Assembly (NCBI RefSeq): GCF_018403665.1
Contig: NZ_BOVJ01000008.1
Span: 1-60,493 of the forward strand
DNA length: 60,493 nt
Origin: Paenibacillus cisolokensis
GTDB lineage: Bacteria; Bacillota; Bacilli; Paenibacillales; Paenibacillaceae
Direction: 5' to 3'
Part shown: positions 8,995 to 18,932 of the stretch, piece after piece
How positions within the stretch are numbered: the first letter of the stretch is position 1
Layout: every line of letters starts with the position of its first letter
Translations under genes and position numbers: made by a program
Notes under the pieces: generated by a model
The model's database searches: none
Told to the model about the DNA's origin: nothing
The model's input: only the letters and a program-made list of their open reading frames with translations

Positions 8995-9744
8995 GTGAAA
9001 CGATTGGAACGACTTCAGAAAATATTGGCCCAGGCCGGTGTGGCCTCCCGGCGCAAATGCGAGGAATTGATTGTGGCCGGCCAGGTGGAAGTAAACGGCG
9101 AAAAGGTGACGGAGCTCGGCGCGAAAGCCGACCCGGCGACGGACGTCATTACGGTGAACGGAAAGCCGATTCGCGCGGAAAAGAAACTGTATCTGATGCT
9201 GAACAAGCCGAAAGGCGTCATTACGAGCGCCAACGATCCGCAAGGCCGCAAGGTCGTCACGGACTTTTTGCACGGAATCCAGGAGCGGGTCTATCCGGTG
9301 GGGCGGCTCGATTACGATACGGAAGGGCTGCTGCTGCTGACGAATGACGGCGAATTAGCGAACCTGCTGACCCATCCGCGCCATCATGTACCGCGCACGT
9401 ATCTGGCGACCGTCAAAGGGATTCCCCACGGCACATCGCTCGAAAAGCTGCAGAAGGGCATCGAGCTCGAAGACGGCGTGACGGCGCCGGCCGAAGTGGA
9501 ATATTACGACGTCGATACGGAGAAAAATGAGGCGACCATTACGATTACGATTACCGAAGGGCGGAACCGGCAAGTCAGGCGGATGTTCGAGGCGATCCGT
9601 CATCCGGTCCGGAAGCTGAAGCGGATCAAGTTCGGAGACTTGACGCTGCAGTCGCTGCCGAGAGGCAAATACCGCCATTTGACGCAGCAGGAAGTTCAGG
9701 ACTTGCGGAATTTGGCCGCTCAGACACATAAAGTTCATAAATAG
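8995..9744 (+). CDS. rluB: 23S rRNA pseudouridine synthase RluB
   Basis: Converts a uridine in the peptidyl-transferase region of 23S rRNA to pseudouridine. An N-terminal S4 RNA-binding domain (RLQKILAQAGVASRRKCEELI) precedes the catalytic domain with the active-site aspartate in VGRLDYDTEGLLLLTNDGELA and the motif GRNRQVRRMF. I choose GTG 8995 because GGAGG lies 5 nt upstream; the frame is open to 8923, but the extra residues are not S4-like. About 249 residues, normal length. Confidence 0.92.
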   Translation: MKRLERLQKILAQAGVASRRKCEELIVAGQVEVNGEKVTELGAKADPATDVITVNGKPIRAEKKLYLMLNKPKGVITSANDPQGRKVVTDFLHGIQERVYPVGRLDYDTEGLLLLTNDGELANLLTHPRHHVPRTYLATVKGIPHGTSLEKLQKGIELEDGVTAPAEVEYYDVDTEKNEATITITITEGRNRQVRRMFEAIRHPVRKLKRIKFGDLTLQSLPRGKYRHLTQQEVQDLRNLAAQTHKVHK

Positions 9745-9781
9745 GCGGCTGCGGCATCCGGCCACGCCGCCCGAATTTCGT

Positions 9782-9787
9782 TATAAT
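9782..9787 (+). promoter_or_regulatory. Candidate -10 box for resABC
   Basis: A perfect TATAAT lies 51 nt before the resA start with no recognisable -35 at 17 nt. Activator-dependent promoters often look like this, and resA is a ResD target in Bacillus. I could not identify a ResD site with confidence. Confidence 0.4.
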
Positions 9788-9838
9788 AGTAGTATTGCAT
9801 TCCGTGCGACCGCGTGTTTCGAAGGTGGTGAAGGTGAA

Positions 9839-10368
9839 GTGGGGAAAGCCCGCAGACCGGTTCAAATCGTAATTTTGCTCGGCGTCTTGCTGCTCGGAGG
9901 CTATGCGATCGGCGAGGCGTTGTTTGCTTCGGACGATAAAATATTGAAAGCGGGGGAAAGGCCGCCCGATTTCAAACTTCTCGATTTAAACGGCGAAGCG
10001 AAGGAGCTTCAGGACTTTCAGAAGGACGGCAAAGCGCTGGTCATTAATTTTTGGGGCACCTTCTGTCCGCCTTGCGTGAATGAAATGCCGGAATTTCAAC
10101 GCCAGTACGAAAATGGAAAGATTCGCTCGAGATCGTGGCGATCAATTTGAGCGAGGACGATTTGACGGTTCGTAACTTTGTCAGCCGATTCAAGCTCGAC
10201 TTCCCGGTTCTTCGCGACAGCAATCGAATGGTCGAACGAAGATACGGGCTCCGGCAGTATCCGACGACGTTTTTCGTCAAACCTGACGGCAGAATTATGG
10301 AGATTTTTGTCGGGGGGATGACGGAAAAGGACATCAATGAGCGGATCGAGCGGCTGCTTGCGTCCTGA
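9839..10368 (+). CDS. resA: Thiol-disulfide oxidoreductase ResA (one frame break)
   Basis: Membrane-anchored thioredoxin-like protein that reduces apocytochrome c cysteines outside the membrane before haem attachment. The N-terminal anchor is VQIVILLGVLLLGGYAIG; the redox motif is WGTFCPPCVNEMP (CPPC). The frame breaks in GAAAATGG (10109-10116). One extra A in the run at 10110-10113 joins it to AINLSEDDLTVRNFV and the C-terminal YPTTFFVKPDG. Repaired length about 176 residues, as in ResA. The start is GTG 9839 behind AAGGTG. Confidence 0.93.
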
Positions 10369-10387
10369 ACGAAGGAGGATATCTGTT

Positions 10388-12044
10388 TTGTTTCAAAATA
10401 CCAAATGTGAGTGCGGTCATCAAAACCCGGCGGCCACCGTACTGTGCGAATCGTGCGGAAAGCCGCTTGCGGAGGAGGCGGCCGGGAGCGACGCGCCGCT
10501 CGAGATGAGGTACGACGGCATGGCCCGCCGGTCGCAGAAGGCGAATCCGAACTTTATCGACCGCATTTGGAACTTTTTTCCTCGGTCAAGGTTGCCGTCT
10601 GGATGATTGTCCTTACGCTTGTCGGCGCGATGCTCGGCACGATCTATCCGCAGGAAAACTCGTTCATCAACATCGATCCGTCCGTCTATTACGAGCAAAC
10701 CTACGGATTGCCGGGCAAAATCTATTATATGCTCGGCCTTTCCCGTACTTACGAGTCCTGGTGGTTTATCGGTCTGCTCGTGGCGATCGGCACATCGCTC
10801 GTCATTTGCAGTCTCGACCGCGTGCTGCCGCTTTACAGGGCGCTCAGCAAGCAGCAGGTCCGGAAGCATCTGCAATTTATACGCCGGCAAAAGACGGCGT
10901 TCGACACGACGATTGACGGCGATCCGGAAAATGGGTTGCCGATTTCGGCGCTCACCTGAAACGCAAGCGCTACCGGGTCGTAACGGACGGGACGGCGCTG
11001 CTTGCCGAGAAAAACCGTTTCAGCCGTTGGGGGCCGTACGTCAACCATATCGGTCTCATCGTATTTTTGCTAGCGGTGCTGGCCCGAAGCATTCCCGGCT
11101 GGCAGATGGATACGTACGTGACGATACCGGAAGGGCAAACGGTTCAAATCGAAGGCACGAATTATTATGTGAAAAACGAGAAGTTTACCGTCGAATATTA
11201 TCGTGACGAGGAACTTCCGGAAAAGCTGAAAGGCTCGCTGCGGGCCAAGCTGTACGAAACGAAAGCCGTGCTCTATGTTTGCACGGAAGGATGCGGCGAT
11301 CCGACGCGGGAGCCGGTTCTGAAGGAAGTGAAGCGCCACGATATTATCGTGAACGACCCGCTTGAATACGAAGGTCTGAAGCTGTACCAGTTCAATTACG
11401 ACGACAGGCCGAGGCTGCAAGCCGTCCGGCCGGTGCTGGTGGACAAGCGGTCCGGCGAAACGTACGGACCATTCGACCTGCCGATGACCGATCCGGAGTT
11501 GAAATACGAGCTCGGGCCGTATACGCTGGAACTGAAAGCCAAATATATGGAATTCGCATTGGACAAAAACGGCGAACCGACGACGCTGTCGAGGGAACCG
11601 AACGCTCCGGCTTTCATCTTTATGATCAAAGGTCCCGGACTGCCGGAAGGCGGAGAACCGTATATGTATTTCCCCCTGCAGAAGGACAAGGTTGCGTTCG
11701 GCCAGGACAAGATCAACCGGGAAATGGCCGAACGTTTTGAAATTAAAGTCCGGAGCATGGAAGATGTTACGTTTTCCCAGTATACGACGCAACTGAATGT
11801 CCGGGTGGACAAGGCGATGCCCTATGTCTGGGTAGGCGCCGCCATCTCGATGATCGGTTTGTTGATGGGTTCCTACTGGCATCATCGGAGAATATGGCTG
11901 CGCATCGACGACGGCAGGCTGTCGCTCGGCGCCCATACGAACAAAAACTGGTACGGTATGCGCGCGGACGTCGCTTGGGCGCTCGGGAAAATGGGCATAC
12001 AGGTAGAGCCGAAGTCGCTCGATAACGGGGGGAACAAAGCATGA
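10388..12044 (+). CDS. resB: Cytochrome c biogenesis protein ResB (two frame breaks)
   Basis: With ResC forms the system II haem exporter/ligase for c-type cytochromes. The N-terminus is a zinc ribbon (CECGHQN...CESCGKPL), as in Bacillus ResB, followed by membrane segments and a large outside domain. Two breaks interrupt it: a T missing from the run at 10574-10579 (restoring IWNFFSSVKVAVWM) and an A missing from 10928-10931 (restoring PEKWVADFGAHLKRKRYRVV). Repaired length about 552 residues. Start TTG 10388 after AAGGAGG. It overlaps resC by 4 nt. Confidence 0.92.
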
Positions 12045-13299
12045 ATTGGGTGGAATTCAGCAGCGATGCTTTTATCGTCGCCTTCTTTCTATATTGTTTC
12101 GCGTTCTTGTTTTATGTCGTGGCCATCGCAGGGAAGAAATGGAGCAACCGCGATCCGGAGCGCCATCTGAAACGATGGGGCCGGATCGCCTTTACGGTGT
12201 CGACGCTGGGGCTTGCCGCCCACCTTCTGTTTTTCTTCAGCAGATGGTACGGCTCCGGACAAATTCCGACGAGCAACATGTATGAATTTATGACGTTTCT
12301 CGGCATGGCGATTATGCTGGCCTTTACCGTCATTTACGCGATTTACCGCAATCCGCTGCTCGGCATGTTTACGCTGCCGCTGACGATCATTATCGTTGCC
12401 TATGCGTCGGTATTCCCGCAAGAGGTGCAGCCGCTCATCCCGGCGCTCAATTCGATATGGCTGAAGATTCACGTTACGACCGCCGCCCTCGGCGAAGCGT
12501 TTTTCGCGGTAGGCTTCGCGGCCGGTCTCATGTATCTGCTTAGGGTCACCGACTTCGACAGCGAAACGAAAACGCCCGGCGGGCGCAGTGGTGGATTGAG
12601 TTTACGCTGTATGTGCTCGTGGTCGTGATCGCCTTTATCGTTACGGTTTTTGCGTTTCGCGGAATGGGATACCATGCCTCCTTTACCCAGCAGATCCCGA
12701 CTGTCGACGAACGGGGCGCGGAGCAGACGATTACGGAAACGGTCGAGTATTCGCTGCCGCCGATTGTGAAACCCTACAACAGTGAAGCGGTGCTCGTGCA
12801 GCCGTTCCTCGGCATCGAGGAACCGATCGGCGAAGCGCCGTACTGGATGAACGGCGTGAATGCCGGACGCAAGCTGAACACGGTGATCTGGTCGGTCATC
12901 AACGGCACGCTGCTGTACGGACTGCTCCGTCTTCTGTTCCGAAAGCCGCTCGGAGCGGCCATTCATCCGCTGATGGAAGGGATCGATCCCGACGATCTGG
13001 ACGAAATCAGCTATCGCGCGATCGCGATCGGGTTTCCCGTCTTTACGCTCGGGGCTCTCATCTTCGCCATGATCTGGGCGAATATCGCGTGGTCCCGGTT
13101 CTGGGGCTGGGATCCGAAAGAAGTGTGGGCGCTTATCACCTGGCTGTTTTACAGCGCGTATCTCCATTTGCGCCTTTCCCGGGGATGGCACGGCTTGCGA
13201 TCGTCGTGGCTTTCGGTTATCGGTTTTCTGATCGTGATGTTTACGCTGATCGGCGTCAATCTGATTATTGCCGGACTCCATTCCTATGCGGGTGTTTAG
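12041..13299 (+). CDS. resC: Cytochrome c biogenesis protein ResC/CcsB (one frame break)
   Basis: Polytopic membrane protein that carries haem across the membrane and attaches it to apocytochromes with ResB. The haem-handling motif [15 protein letters not shown] is near the C-terminus, and HHRL-like loop histidines lie between hydrophobic helices. The frame breaks at 12574-12583 (CCCGGCGGG); one added C or G restores a run into [13 protein letters not shown]. About 419 residues when joined. The exact missing base cannot be fixed because both runs fit. Confidence 0.92.
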
Positions 13300-13344
13300 C
13301 GTGCCGGCCGCAAACGAAGACGATGACAGGGAGGAGTATGTACG

Positions 13345-14067
13345 ATGTCCATGGCAGAACAGAATCAGCTCATTCTCGTCGTTGACGATGAGGAAAGGAT
13401 TCGCCGTTTGCTGAAGATGTATCTGGAGAAAGAAGGGTACCGTATCGAGGAGGCGGAAGACGGGGAGACGGCGCTTCGCATGGCGACGGCCAGCGATTAC
13501 GATCTCATCCTGCTCGACGTCATGCTGCCCGGAATCGACGGCATCGAAGTATGCTCCAGACTCCGGCAGGTAAAGGCGACGCCGGTCATCATGCTGACCG
13601 CCAAAGGCGAAGAGATGAACCGGGTTCAAGGCTTCGAGGTGGGGGCGGACGATTATGTCGTCAAGCCGTTCAGCCCGCGCGAAGTCATTTACCGCGTAAA
13701 GGCGGTGCTGCGCCGCTCCTCCGCGACCGCTTTCCTGACGAAGGACGCGGGTACGAGCAACAATATCGTGTTTCCTCACCTTGTCATCGAGCATGACGCC
13801 CACCGGGTGACGGCCGGCGGCCACGAGGTCAGTCTGACGCCCAAGGAGTACGAGCTGCTTCATTATTTGGCCATATCGCCGGACAAGGTGTTTTCGCGCG
13901 AAGAACTGCTCAGGGACGTGTGGAACTATGAGTTTTTCGGCGACTTGCGGACCGTCGACACGCATGTCAAGCGACTCCGCGAGAAGCTGAACAAAGTTTC
14001 GCCGGAAGCGGCCGCGATGATTACGACCGTATGGGGCGTCGGGTACAAGCTCGAGGTGCCGAAGTAA
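13345..14067 (+). CDS. resD: Two-component response regulator ResD
   Basis: OmpR-family regulator of aerobic and anaerobic respiration genes, including resABC in Bacillus. The receiver domain has the acidic pocket VDDEE, phospho-acceptor D58 in LILLDVMLPG and the conserved lysine in VVKPFSPRE. The C-terminal winged helix includes LTPKEYELLHYLA and RTVDTHVKRLREKL. 240 residues. It lies 45 nt after resC, and resE starts 3 nt after its stop. Confidence 0.95.
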   Translation: MSMAEQNQLILVVDDEERIRRLLKMYLEKEGYRIEEAEDGETALRMATASDYDLILLDVMLPGIDGIEVCSRLRQVKATPVIMLTAKGEEMNRVQGFEVGADDYVVKPFSPREVIYRVKAVLRRSSATAFLTKDAGTSNNIVFPHLVIEHDAHRVTAGGHEVSLTPKEYELLHYLAISPDKVFSREELLRDVWNYEFFGDLRTVDTHVKRLREKLNKVSPEAAAMITTVWGVGYKLEVPK

Positions 14068-14070
14068 CCG

Positions 14071-15525
14071 ATGAAGCTGTGGAGAAGCGTCGTCGGCAAG
14101 CTGTGGATGACGATCATACTGCTCGTGGCGGTCGTGCTGGTCATTCTCGGCATGTTTCTGCTGCAGTATGTCGATATCGCGTTTACCCAATCCAATTCGC
14201 ATGACATAAAAGTATTGTTCGTCATTACGGCGATTATCGGTTTTTTGCTGTCCACGTTTTTCGCGTTTTTCCTGTCGACCAAAATTACGCAGCCGCTGCT
14301 TCAGATGATCAAGGCGGCGGAACAGATCGCGCGCGGGGATTACCGCACGCGGGTGCACAGCCGCTCTACCGACGAAATCGGGCAGCTCGCGCATACGCTC
14401 AACCATATGGCCCGCGAGCTGGAGAAGCTGATTCAGGATTTGCACCATGAACGGGACCATCTGGCCAGCGTGCTGCGCAGTATGGCGGATGCCGTCGTCA
14501 CGTTCGATGCCGACGGCCGGGTTATGCTTGCCAATCCGCCTGGCCAGCAGGTCATTCACGAATGGAACGGAACGGTATGGTCCGAAGAAATGGGGGAGAA
14601 CGTCCCTCCGGGCGAGGTGCCGGTTCCGCTTCAGGAGCTGTTTCGCAAGGTCGTGCGCGAAGGGCGGGATATGAACGACAAGCTTCACATCCGCAACTCG
14701 GTCTGGTCGGTCGTCATGGCCCCGTTAACATCGGATCATACGGTGCGGGGAGCGGTGGCGGTCATGCGCAACGTAACGAAAGAGCACAAGTCGGAGAAGC
14801 TGCGCCGCGATTTTGTCGCCAACGTATCGCATGAGCTGAGAACGCCGCTCTCCATGCTGCAGGGCTACAGCGAAGCGCTCCTGGACGATATCGTGTCGTC
14901 GCCTGAGGAGCGGAAGGAGCTCGTTCAGGTCATCCACGACGAATCGCTGCGCATGGGGCGTCTCGTCAAAGATTTGCTCGATTTGGCGAAGATGGAAGAA
15001 GGGCGTCTGGAGCTGAACCTGCGGCCGGTTGAAACCGGAACCATTATCAAGCGGGTGCTGCGCAAATTCCAGGTGATCGCCAAGGAGCAGGACATCCGTC
15101 TTGTCAGCCGGCTGCCCGACGAACCGCTCGAGCTGAAAGCGGCCGACGAGGACCGGCTGGAGCAGGTGCTGACCAATCTGCTCGACAACGCGCTGCGCCA
15201 CACGCCCCGGGGCGAAATTGCGATTAGCGGCAGCCGCAAAACCGTCGACGGCGCGCCTTGCGTGCAAATTCAGGTAAAAGACCAGGGGCAAGGCATTCCC
15301 GCGGAGGACCTGCCTTATATTTTCGAACGGTTCTACAAGGCGGACAAAGCCCGCAAGCGGGCGGGCTCCGTAGGAACGGGACTCGGCCTTGCCATCGTCA
15401 GCAGCATTATCGAAGCGCATAAAGGCCGCATCGAGGCGGAAAGCGTCGTCGGACAAGGAACGACGTTTACGATCCTTCTTCCTGTCGAACTTCACCGCGG
15501 GTTATCCGGAAATGCGGCGGAATGA
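14071..15525 (+). CDS. resE: Sensor histidine kinase ResE (short extracytoplasmic loop)
   Basis: Partner kinase of ResD. Domains in order: TM1 (about residues 11-31), a loop of about 16 residues, TM2 (48-68), HAMP (STKITQPLLQMIKAAEQI onward), PAS (VLRSMADAVVTFDADGRVM), HisKA with H254 in NVSHELRTPLSML, and a HATPase domain with NLLDNALRH, DQGQGIP and GTGLGLAIV. At 484 residues it is about 100 shorter than Bacillus subtilis ResE; the missing part is the extracytoplasmic sensor domain. Signal input must therefore be through the membrane or the PAS domain. Confidence 0.93.
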   Translation: MKLWRSVVGKLWMTIILLVAVVLVILGMFLLQYVDIAFTQSNSHDIKVLFVITAIIGFLLSTFFAFFLSTKITQPLLQMIKAAEQIARGDYRTRVHSRSTDEIGQLAHTLNHMARELEKLIQDLHHERDHLASVLRSMADAVVTFDADGRVMLANPPGQQVIHEWNGTVWSEEMGENVPPGEVPVPLQELFRKVVREGRDMNDKLHIRNSVWSVVMAPLTSDHTVRGAVAVMRNVTKEHKSEKLRRDFVANVSHELRTPLSMLQGYSEALLDDIVSSPEERKELVQVIHDESLRMGRLVKDLLDLAKMEEGRLELNLRPVETGTIIKRVLRKFQVIAKEQDIRLVSRLPDEPLELKAADEDRLEQVLTNLLDNALRHTPRGEIAISGSRKTVDGAPCVQIQVKDQGQGIPAEDLPYIFERFYKADKARKRAGSVGTGLGLAIVSSIIEAHKGRIEAESVVGQGTTFTILLPVELHRGLSGNAAE

Positions 15526-15573
15526 GCGCTTATTTGTAGAAAACGGAAGACTATTCTTGTTCATCGTGAAACA

Positions 15574-15605
15574 AAAACGGCCTGTCCTTCCGGACAGGCC
15601 GTTTT
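15574..15605. terminator. Bidirectional terminator between resE and serA
   Basis: A perfect 14-bp stem (AAAACGGCCTGTCC, 15574-15587, with its complement at 15592-15605) and a TTCC loop have A-runs on one side and T-runs on the other. It can end both convergent transcripts. Confidence 0.93.
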
Positions 15606-15627
15606 GCTGCAAATATCGACAGCAGGC

Positions 15628-17219
15628 TCAAGGCAACATAATTTCTTTCGCATTGTTAAGCTCCGGCAGCTCGGATATTTGCGCCAGCACGTCTTTGGGC
15701 ACCGCTTTGTCCACGGTCAACACCATAATGGCGGCGCCGCCGACAAGCTTGCGGCCGACCTGCATCGTGGCGATGTTGACGTCGTTGTTGCCGAGAATGG
15801 TGCCGACGCGGCCGATAATGCCCGGCTTGTCGTTATGGGAGACGAGAATAAGATGGCCTTCCGGCGCGACATCGACCGTAAATTTGTCGATCTGCACGAT
15901 GCGGGGGCCGTACCCGGTCAGCGTCGTTCCGGCGACGAGCCGCTCTTCGTTTTTCGTCCGCAGCGTAACGGTGACGAGATTGGTGAAGTCTTTCGCCGTA
16001 TGGGATTTTTGCGTAACGATTTTGACGCCGCGCTCTTTGGCCAGATGCATCGAATTGACGATGTTGACCTGCTCCGATCCGAGATGATGCGACAGCACGC
16101 CGCGCACGATGTAGCGGGTTAGCGGCTGCGTGTCCACTTCGGCCAGATCGCCGGAATATCCGATGACGATTTCCTGGACGGGTCCTTCGGTCAACTGGGC
16201 GATAAAGCTGCCGAGCTTCTCGCCGACGCTGAAGTAAGGCTGCAAAATATTCAGCACGTTCGCCGGAATCGGCGGCATGTTGACGGCATTGTTGAACGGC
16301 TCGTTCCGCAAAATATGAAGCACCTGCTCCGATACGTCGATCGCCACGTTCTCTTGCGCTTCTATCGTCGAGGCGCCGAGATGGGGCGTAACGATAATTT
16401 TCGGATGCTTCAAAAACGGATGGTCCGGAGCGGGCGGCTCCGATTCGAATACGTCGAAGGCGGCGCCGGCCACGATGCCCTGGTCGATCGCTTCCACGAG
16501 CGCCTGCTCGTCGATGATGCCGCCGCGCGCGCAGTTGATGATGCGCATTCCTTTTTCATGATTTCAAATTGCGGGCGCGAAATCATGTGGCGCGTCTCCG
16601 GCGTAAGCGGCGTATGCACGGTTATAAAATCGGCGTTCCGGACGATATCTTCGACGCTGGACGGCTTAACGCCCAGTTTGTCGGCGCGCTCCTCGGTCAG
16701 GAAGGGATCGTAGGCAAGAATATCCATGCCGAAAGCTTTCGCCCGCTTGGCCACCTCGCTGCCGATGCGGCCCATGCCGAGCACGCCCAGCACTTTGTTG
16801 CGAAGCTCGACGCCGAGAAACGATTTGCGGTCCCATTCGCCGCTGACCGTTTTCATATAGGCTTGCGGAATATGCCGGGCGAGCGCCATCATCATCGCGA
16901 AGGTGTGCTCGCATGTCGTAATCGTATTGCCGTCCGGCGCGTTAATGACGATAATGCCGCGCTCGGTGGCGGCGTTCAAATCGATATTGTCCACGCCGAC
17001 ACCGGCCCGGCCGACGACTTTGAGCCGTTTGCCGGCTTCCATGACGCGCGCCGTAACGCGAGTCTGGCTGCGTACGAGCAGCGCGTCATATTCGCCGATA
17101 ATCGCGACCAGCTCGTCTTCGCTCAATCCCGTCTTCTTGTCCACGGTGACGTCGGGCGAATCGGCAAGCTGCTGGATACCGTGATCGCTGATCGGGTCCG
17201 AAACCAAAACTTTGTACAT
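15628..17219 (-). CDS. serA: D-3-phosphoglycerate dehydrogenase (one frame break)
   Basis: First step of serine synthesis: NAD-dependent oxidation of 3-phosphoglycerate. It has the NAD fold (VLGVLGMGRIGSEVAKRA), the catalytic block INCARGGIIDEQAL and PHLGASTIEAQ, an allosteric intervening domain, and a C-terminal ACT domain (HNDKPGIIGRVGTILG). The frame breaks in MKKECA; one extra A in the run (T-run 16552-16556 on the plus strand) restores QFEIMKKGMRIINCARGG. Repaired length 530 residues, normal for the long ACT form. Confidence 0.95.
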
Positions 17220-17344
17220 TTCCTAGTGTGCCTCCCATTCAAAATATACGGTAAACGAATATGCGCGCCCCGCAAGGCGCGCCTGCTATTCGATATCCCT
17301 TGACTCTGTCGATCATAGGGCCGTACACCCCGTTAACGTTTATT

Positions 17345-17373
17345 ATTGTAAGCAAGATATCGGCCAAATGCAA
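17345..17373 (-). promoter_or_regulatory. Candidate sigma-A promoter of serA
   Basis: Reading the minus strand, TTGCAT (17373-17368) and TACAAT (17350-17345) are 17 nt apart. The -35 is weak and the -10 good. Between it and serA lies a 7-bp palindromic hairpin (GCGCGCC...GGCGCGC, about 17262-17281) in the leader, of unknown role. Confidence 0.45.
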
Positions 17374-17382
17374 TGCTCAAAC

Positions 17383-17411
17383 TTGATCAATGTCTATTTT
17401 TTCGTTATATT
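17383..17411 (+). promoter_or_regulatory. Sigma-A promoter of the rhodanese gene
   Basis: TTGATC (17383-17388), a 17-nt spacer and TATATT (17406-17411), ending 28 nt before the start codon. It overlaps the upstream region of the divergent serA promoter. Confidence 0.65.
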
Positions 17412-17439
17412 CTAGCCATGCGGAAAGGAGAGAAGCGCC

Positions 17440-17766
17440 ATGACAGGCTGGTGCAATGTGGAGCCCGGGACGTTCCTTGCCGAGCTGGATAACGGAACGG
17501 TCGGTTCCGACCAGATTATCGATGTGAGGGAGCCGTTCGAATACGAATACTATCATCTCGAGCCGTCCGTACTGATCCCGCTCGCCGAACTGCCGGCCCG
17601 GCTTGGCGAGCTGCCGGAAGACAAGCCGCTGTATATCATCTGCGCGCACGGCATCCGCAGCGTCGCCGCGTGCCGTTATTTGGCGCAGCAAGGCTTCCGC
17701 GACCTGCGCAACGTCAGCGGCGGAATGGCGGCCGTCGCCGCGTTAAGAGGATTCGCGTACGATTGA
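17440..17766 (+). CDS. Single-domain rhodanese-like sulfurtransferase
   Basis: A cytosolic 108-residue rhodanese domain (IIDVREPFEYEYYH near the N-terminus) with the active-site loop ICAHGIRS supplying the catalytic cysteine, then ACRYLAQQGF and the C-terminal NVSGGMAA. Such proteins carry persulfide sulfur; the acceptor cannot be told from the sequence. It is a stand-alone gene with its own promoter, divergent from serA, and ATG 17440 follows AAAGGAGAG. Confidence 0.88.
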   Translation: MTGWCNVEPGTFLAELDNGTVGSDQIIDVREPFEYEYYHLEPSVLIPLAELPARLGELPEDKPLYIICAHGIRSVAACRYLAQQGFRDLRNVSGGMAAVAALRGFAYD

Positions 17767-17835
17767 CGAAAGCCGCCGCTACAGGTCGGAAATTCACCTC
17801 AAGGCAAAAATAAAGTATGATAGAAAGAGGACGGT

Positions 17836-18021
17836 TTAGCTGCCGTTATCGGACGCCGGTACGGAACGGACGGCGGCATTGGCGGGCGCGGGCTTTAGCC
17901 GCTCTTCCGTTTTATCCGCGCCGACCTTGACGCCGTACAGAAATGCGCCGACCAAAGCGATCAGCATCAGCAAGAAACCAAGGGCGTAGACCAATTCGGA
18001 GCGTTTCTGTCGTTTGTTCAT
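17836..18021 (-). CDS. Small single-span membrane protein
   Basis: A 61-residue protein with a basic N-terminus (MNKRQKRSE), one membrane helix (LVYALGFLLMLIALVGAFLYGV) and a polar tail rich in Ala, Pro and Lys. The topology suggests N-in with the tail outside. AAGGAGAACGG precedes the start, which supports a real gene. It is divergent from the CPBP protease gene; the two starts are only 36 nt apart. I do not recognise a family. Confidence 0.6.
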   Translation of the reverse strand: MNKRQKRSELVYALGFLLMLIALVGAFLYGVKVGADKTEERLKPAPANAAVRSVPASDNGS

Positions 18022-18057
18022 ACCGTTCTCCTTTATTTATGATTTATCGGATTTATC

Positions 18058-18681
18058 ATGTTGGAATACTTCGAACAGGCGGGAAGCTATGAAAAATTCG
18101 ACATCCGCAACATTCGGATTCGCAAAGTGTCTGTCGACGATCTTGACGACCGTCTGCTGCTCATCAACTTATATGCCACACAGGCCATTACTCTTATTAT
18201 CGGCTTAATATGGATCTTTTTTCAGGGCCGGAATCCTCTGAACCTGTTGCAATTTTTTGATGATCCGATCGTGTTGTTGTGGGGCGCCGGCTTTGCGGCC
18301 GCCGTGATCGCGGCGGATTTGCTCATATCGCGGTGGGTGCCTGACGAGGCGTCGGACGATGGCGGGGTCAACGAGCGGTTGTTCCGGAATCGGCCGCTCT
18401 GGCACATTTTCCTGATGTCGTTCATCGTGGCTGTCTGCGAGGAAATGCTGTTCAGGGGCGCGATCCAGCATTCGTTCGGACCTTACTGGACGAGTATCAT
18501 CTTTGCGGCCATTCATGTCCGCTATTTGCGCCACTGGATCCCGACGGGACTCGTGTTCTCGATCAGCTACGGTCTCGGCTGGATTTATATCCGGACCGGA
18601 ACGCTCTGGGCGCCTATTATGGCGCATTTTCTGATCGATGCCGTAATGGGACTCATCATTCGCTACCGGAGGGAATCATGA
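18058..18681 (+). CDS. CPBP-family intramembrane glutamic endopeptidase (YpbD-like)
   Basis: A 207-residue polytopic protein with the three CPBP motifs: EEMLFRG (EExxxR), a histidine in FAAIHVRY, and HFLID near the C-terminus. These form the active site of the Rce1/Abi class in the membrane. The substrate is unknown. Position near a metallophosphoesterase and a MecA-type gene matches the ypb cluster of Bacillus. The ribosome-binding site for ATG 18058 is poor, so the start is uncertain. Confidence 0.82.
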   Translation: MLEYFEQAGSYEKFDIRNIRIRKVSVDDLDDRLLLINLYATQAITLIIGLIWIFFQGRNPLNLLQFFDDPIVLLWGAGFAAAVIAADLLISRWVPDEASDDGGVNERLFRNRPLWHIFLMSFIVAVCEEMLFRGAIQHSFGPYWTSIIFAAIHVRYLRHWIPTGLVFSISYGLGWIYIRTGTLWAPIMAHFLIDAVMGLIIRYRRES

Positions 18682-18926
18682 GCAGGGTAGAAAAGTTCGG
18701 AACCCGCAAAAGGCGCGGGACGGAACGAATGCCTTCGGATGGCGCATGGCACGAAGGGGGACTTCCGCCGCGCCGGACGAAGCATCCTTCCAACAAGCAG
18801 CAAATGGCGAAATGGTTTTATAATACATTGTTCGTGTTGTTCTTGATTCTAGTAGCCGGATTGATCTGGTGGGGAGGCAGCTTGGCGGACTCCGAGCCGC
18901 TGCCGGCCCGTACGGAAGGGCGGTAA
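18678..18926 (+). CDS. Small single-span membrane protein
   Basis: An 82-residue protein with a basic 45-residue N-terminal part, one helix (FYNTLFVLFLILVAGLIWWG) and a short tail. Its ATG overlaps the stop of the CPBP gene (ATGA), which supports translation by coupling. No family recognised. Confidence 0.6.
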   Translation: MSRVEKFGTRKRRGTERMPSDGAWHEGGLPPRRTKHPSNKQQMAKWFYNTLFVLFLILVAGLIWWGGSLADSEPLPARTEGR

Positions 18927-18932
18927 CAGGGG

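Noticed and set aside
12469-14688. 739-codon minus-strand open frame across resC-resD-resE, and similar ones at 43626-45545 and 24701-26650
   Set aside because: They mirror well-supported genes on the other strand, have no family motifs and contain runs rich in Arg, His and Gln typical of antisense frames in GC-rich DNA.
16410-16548. Two separate serA-like genes
   Set aside because: The two minus-strand frames are the halves of one D-3-phosphoglycerate dehydrogenase joined by one missing base.
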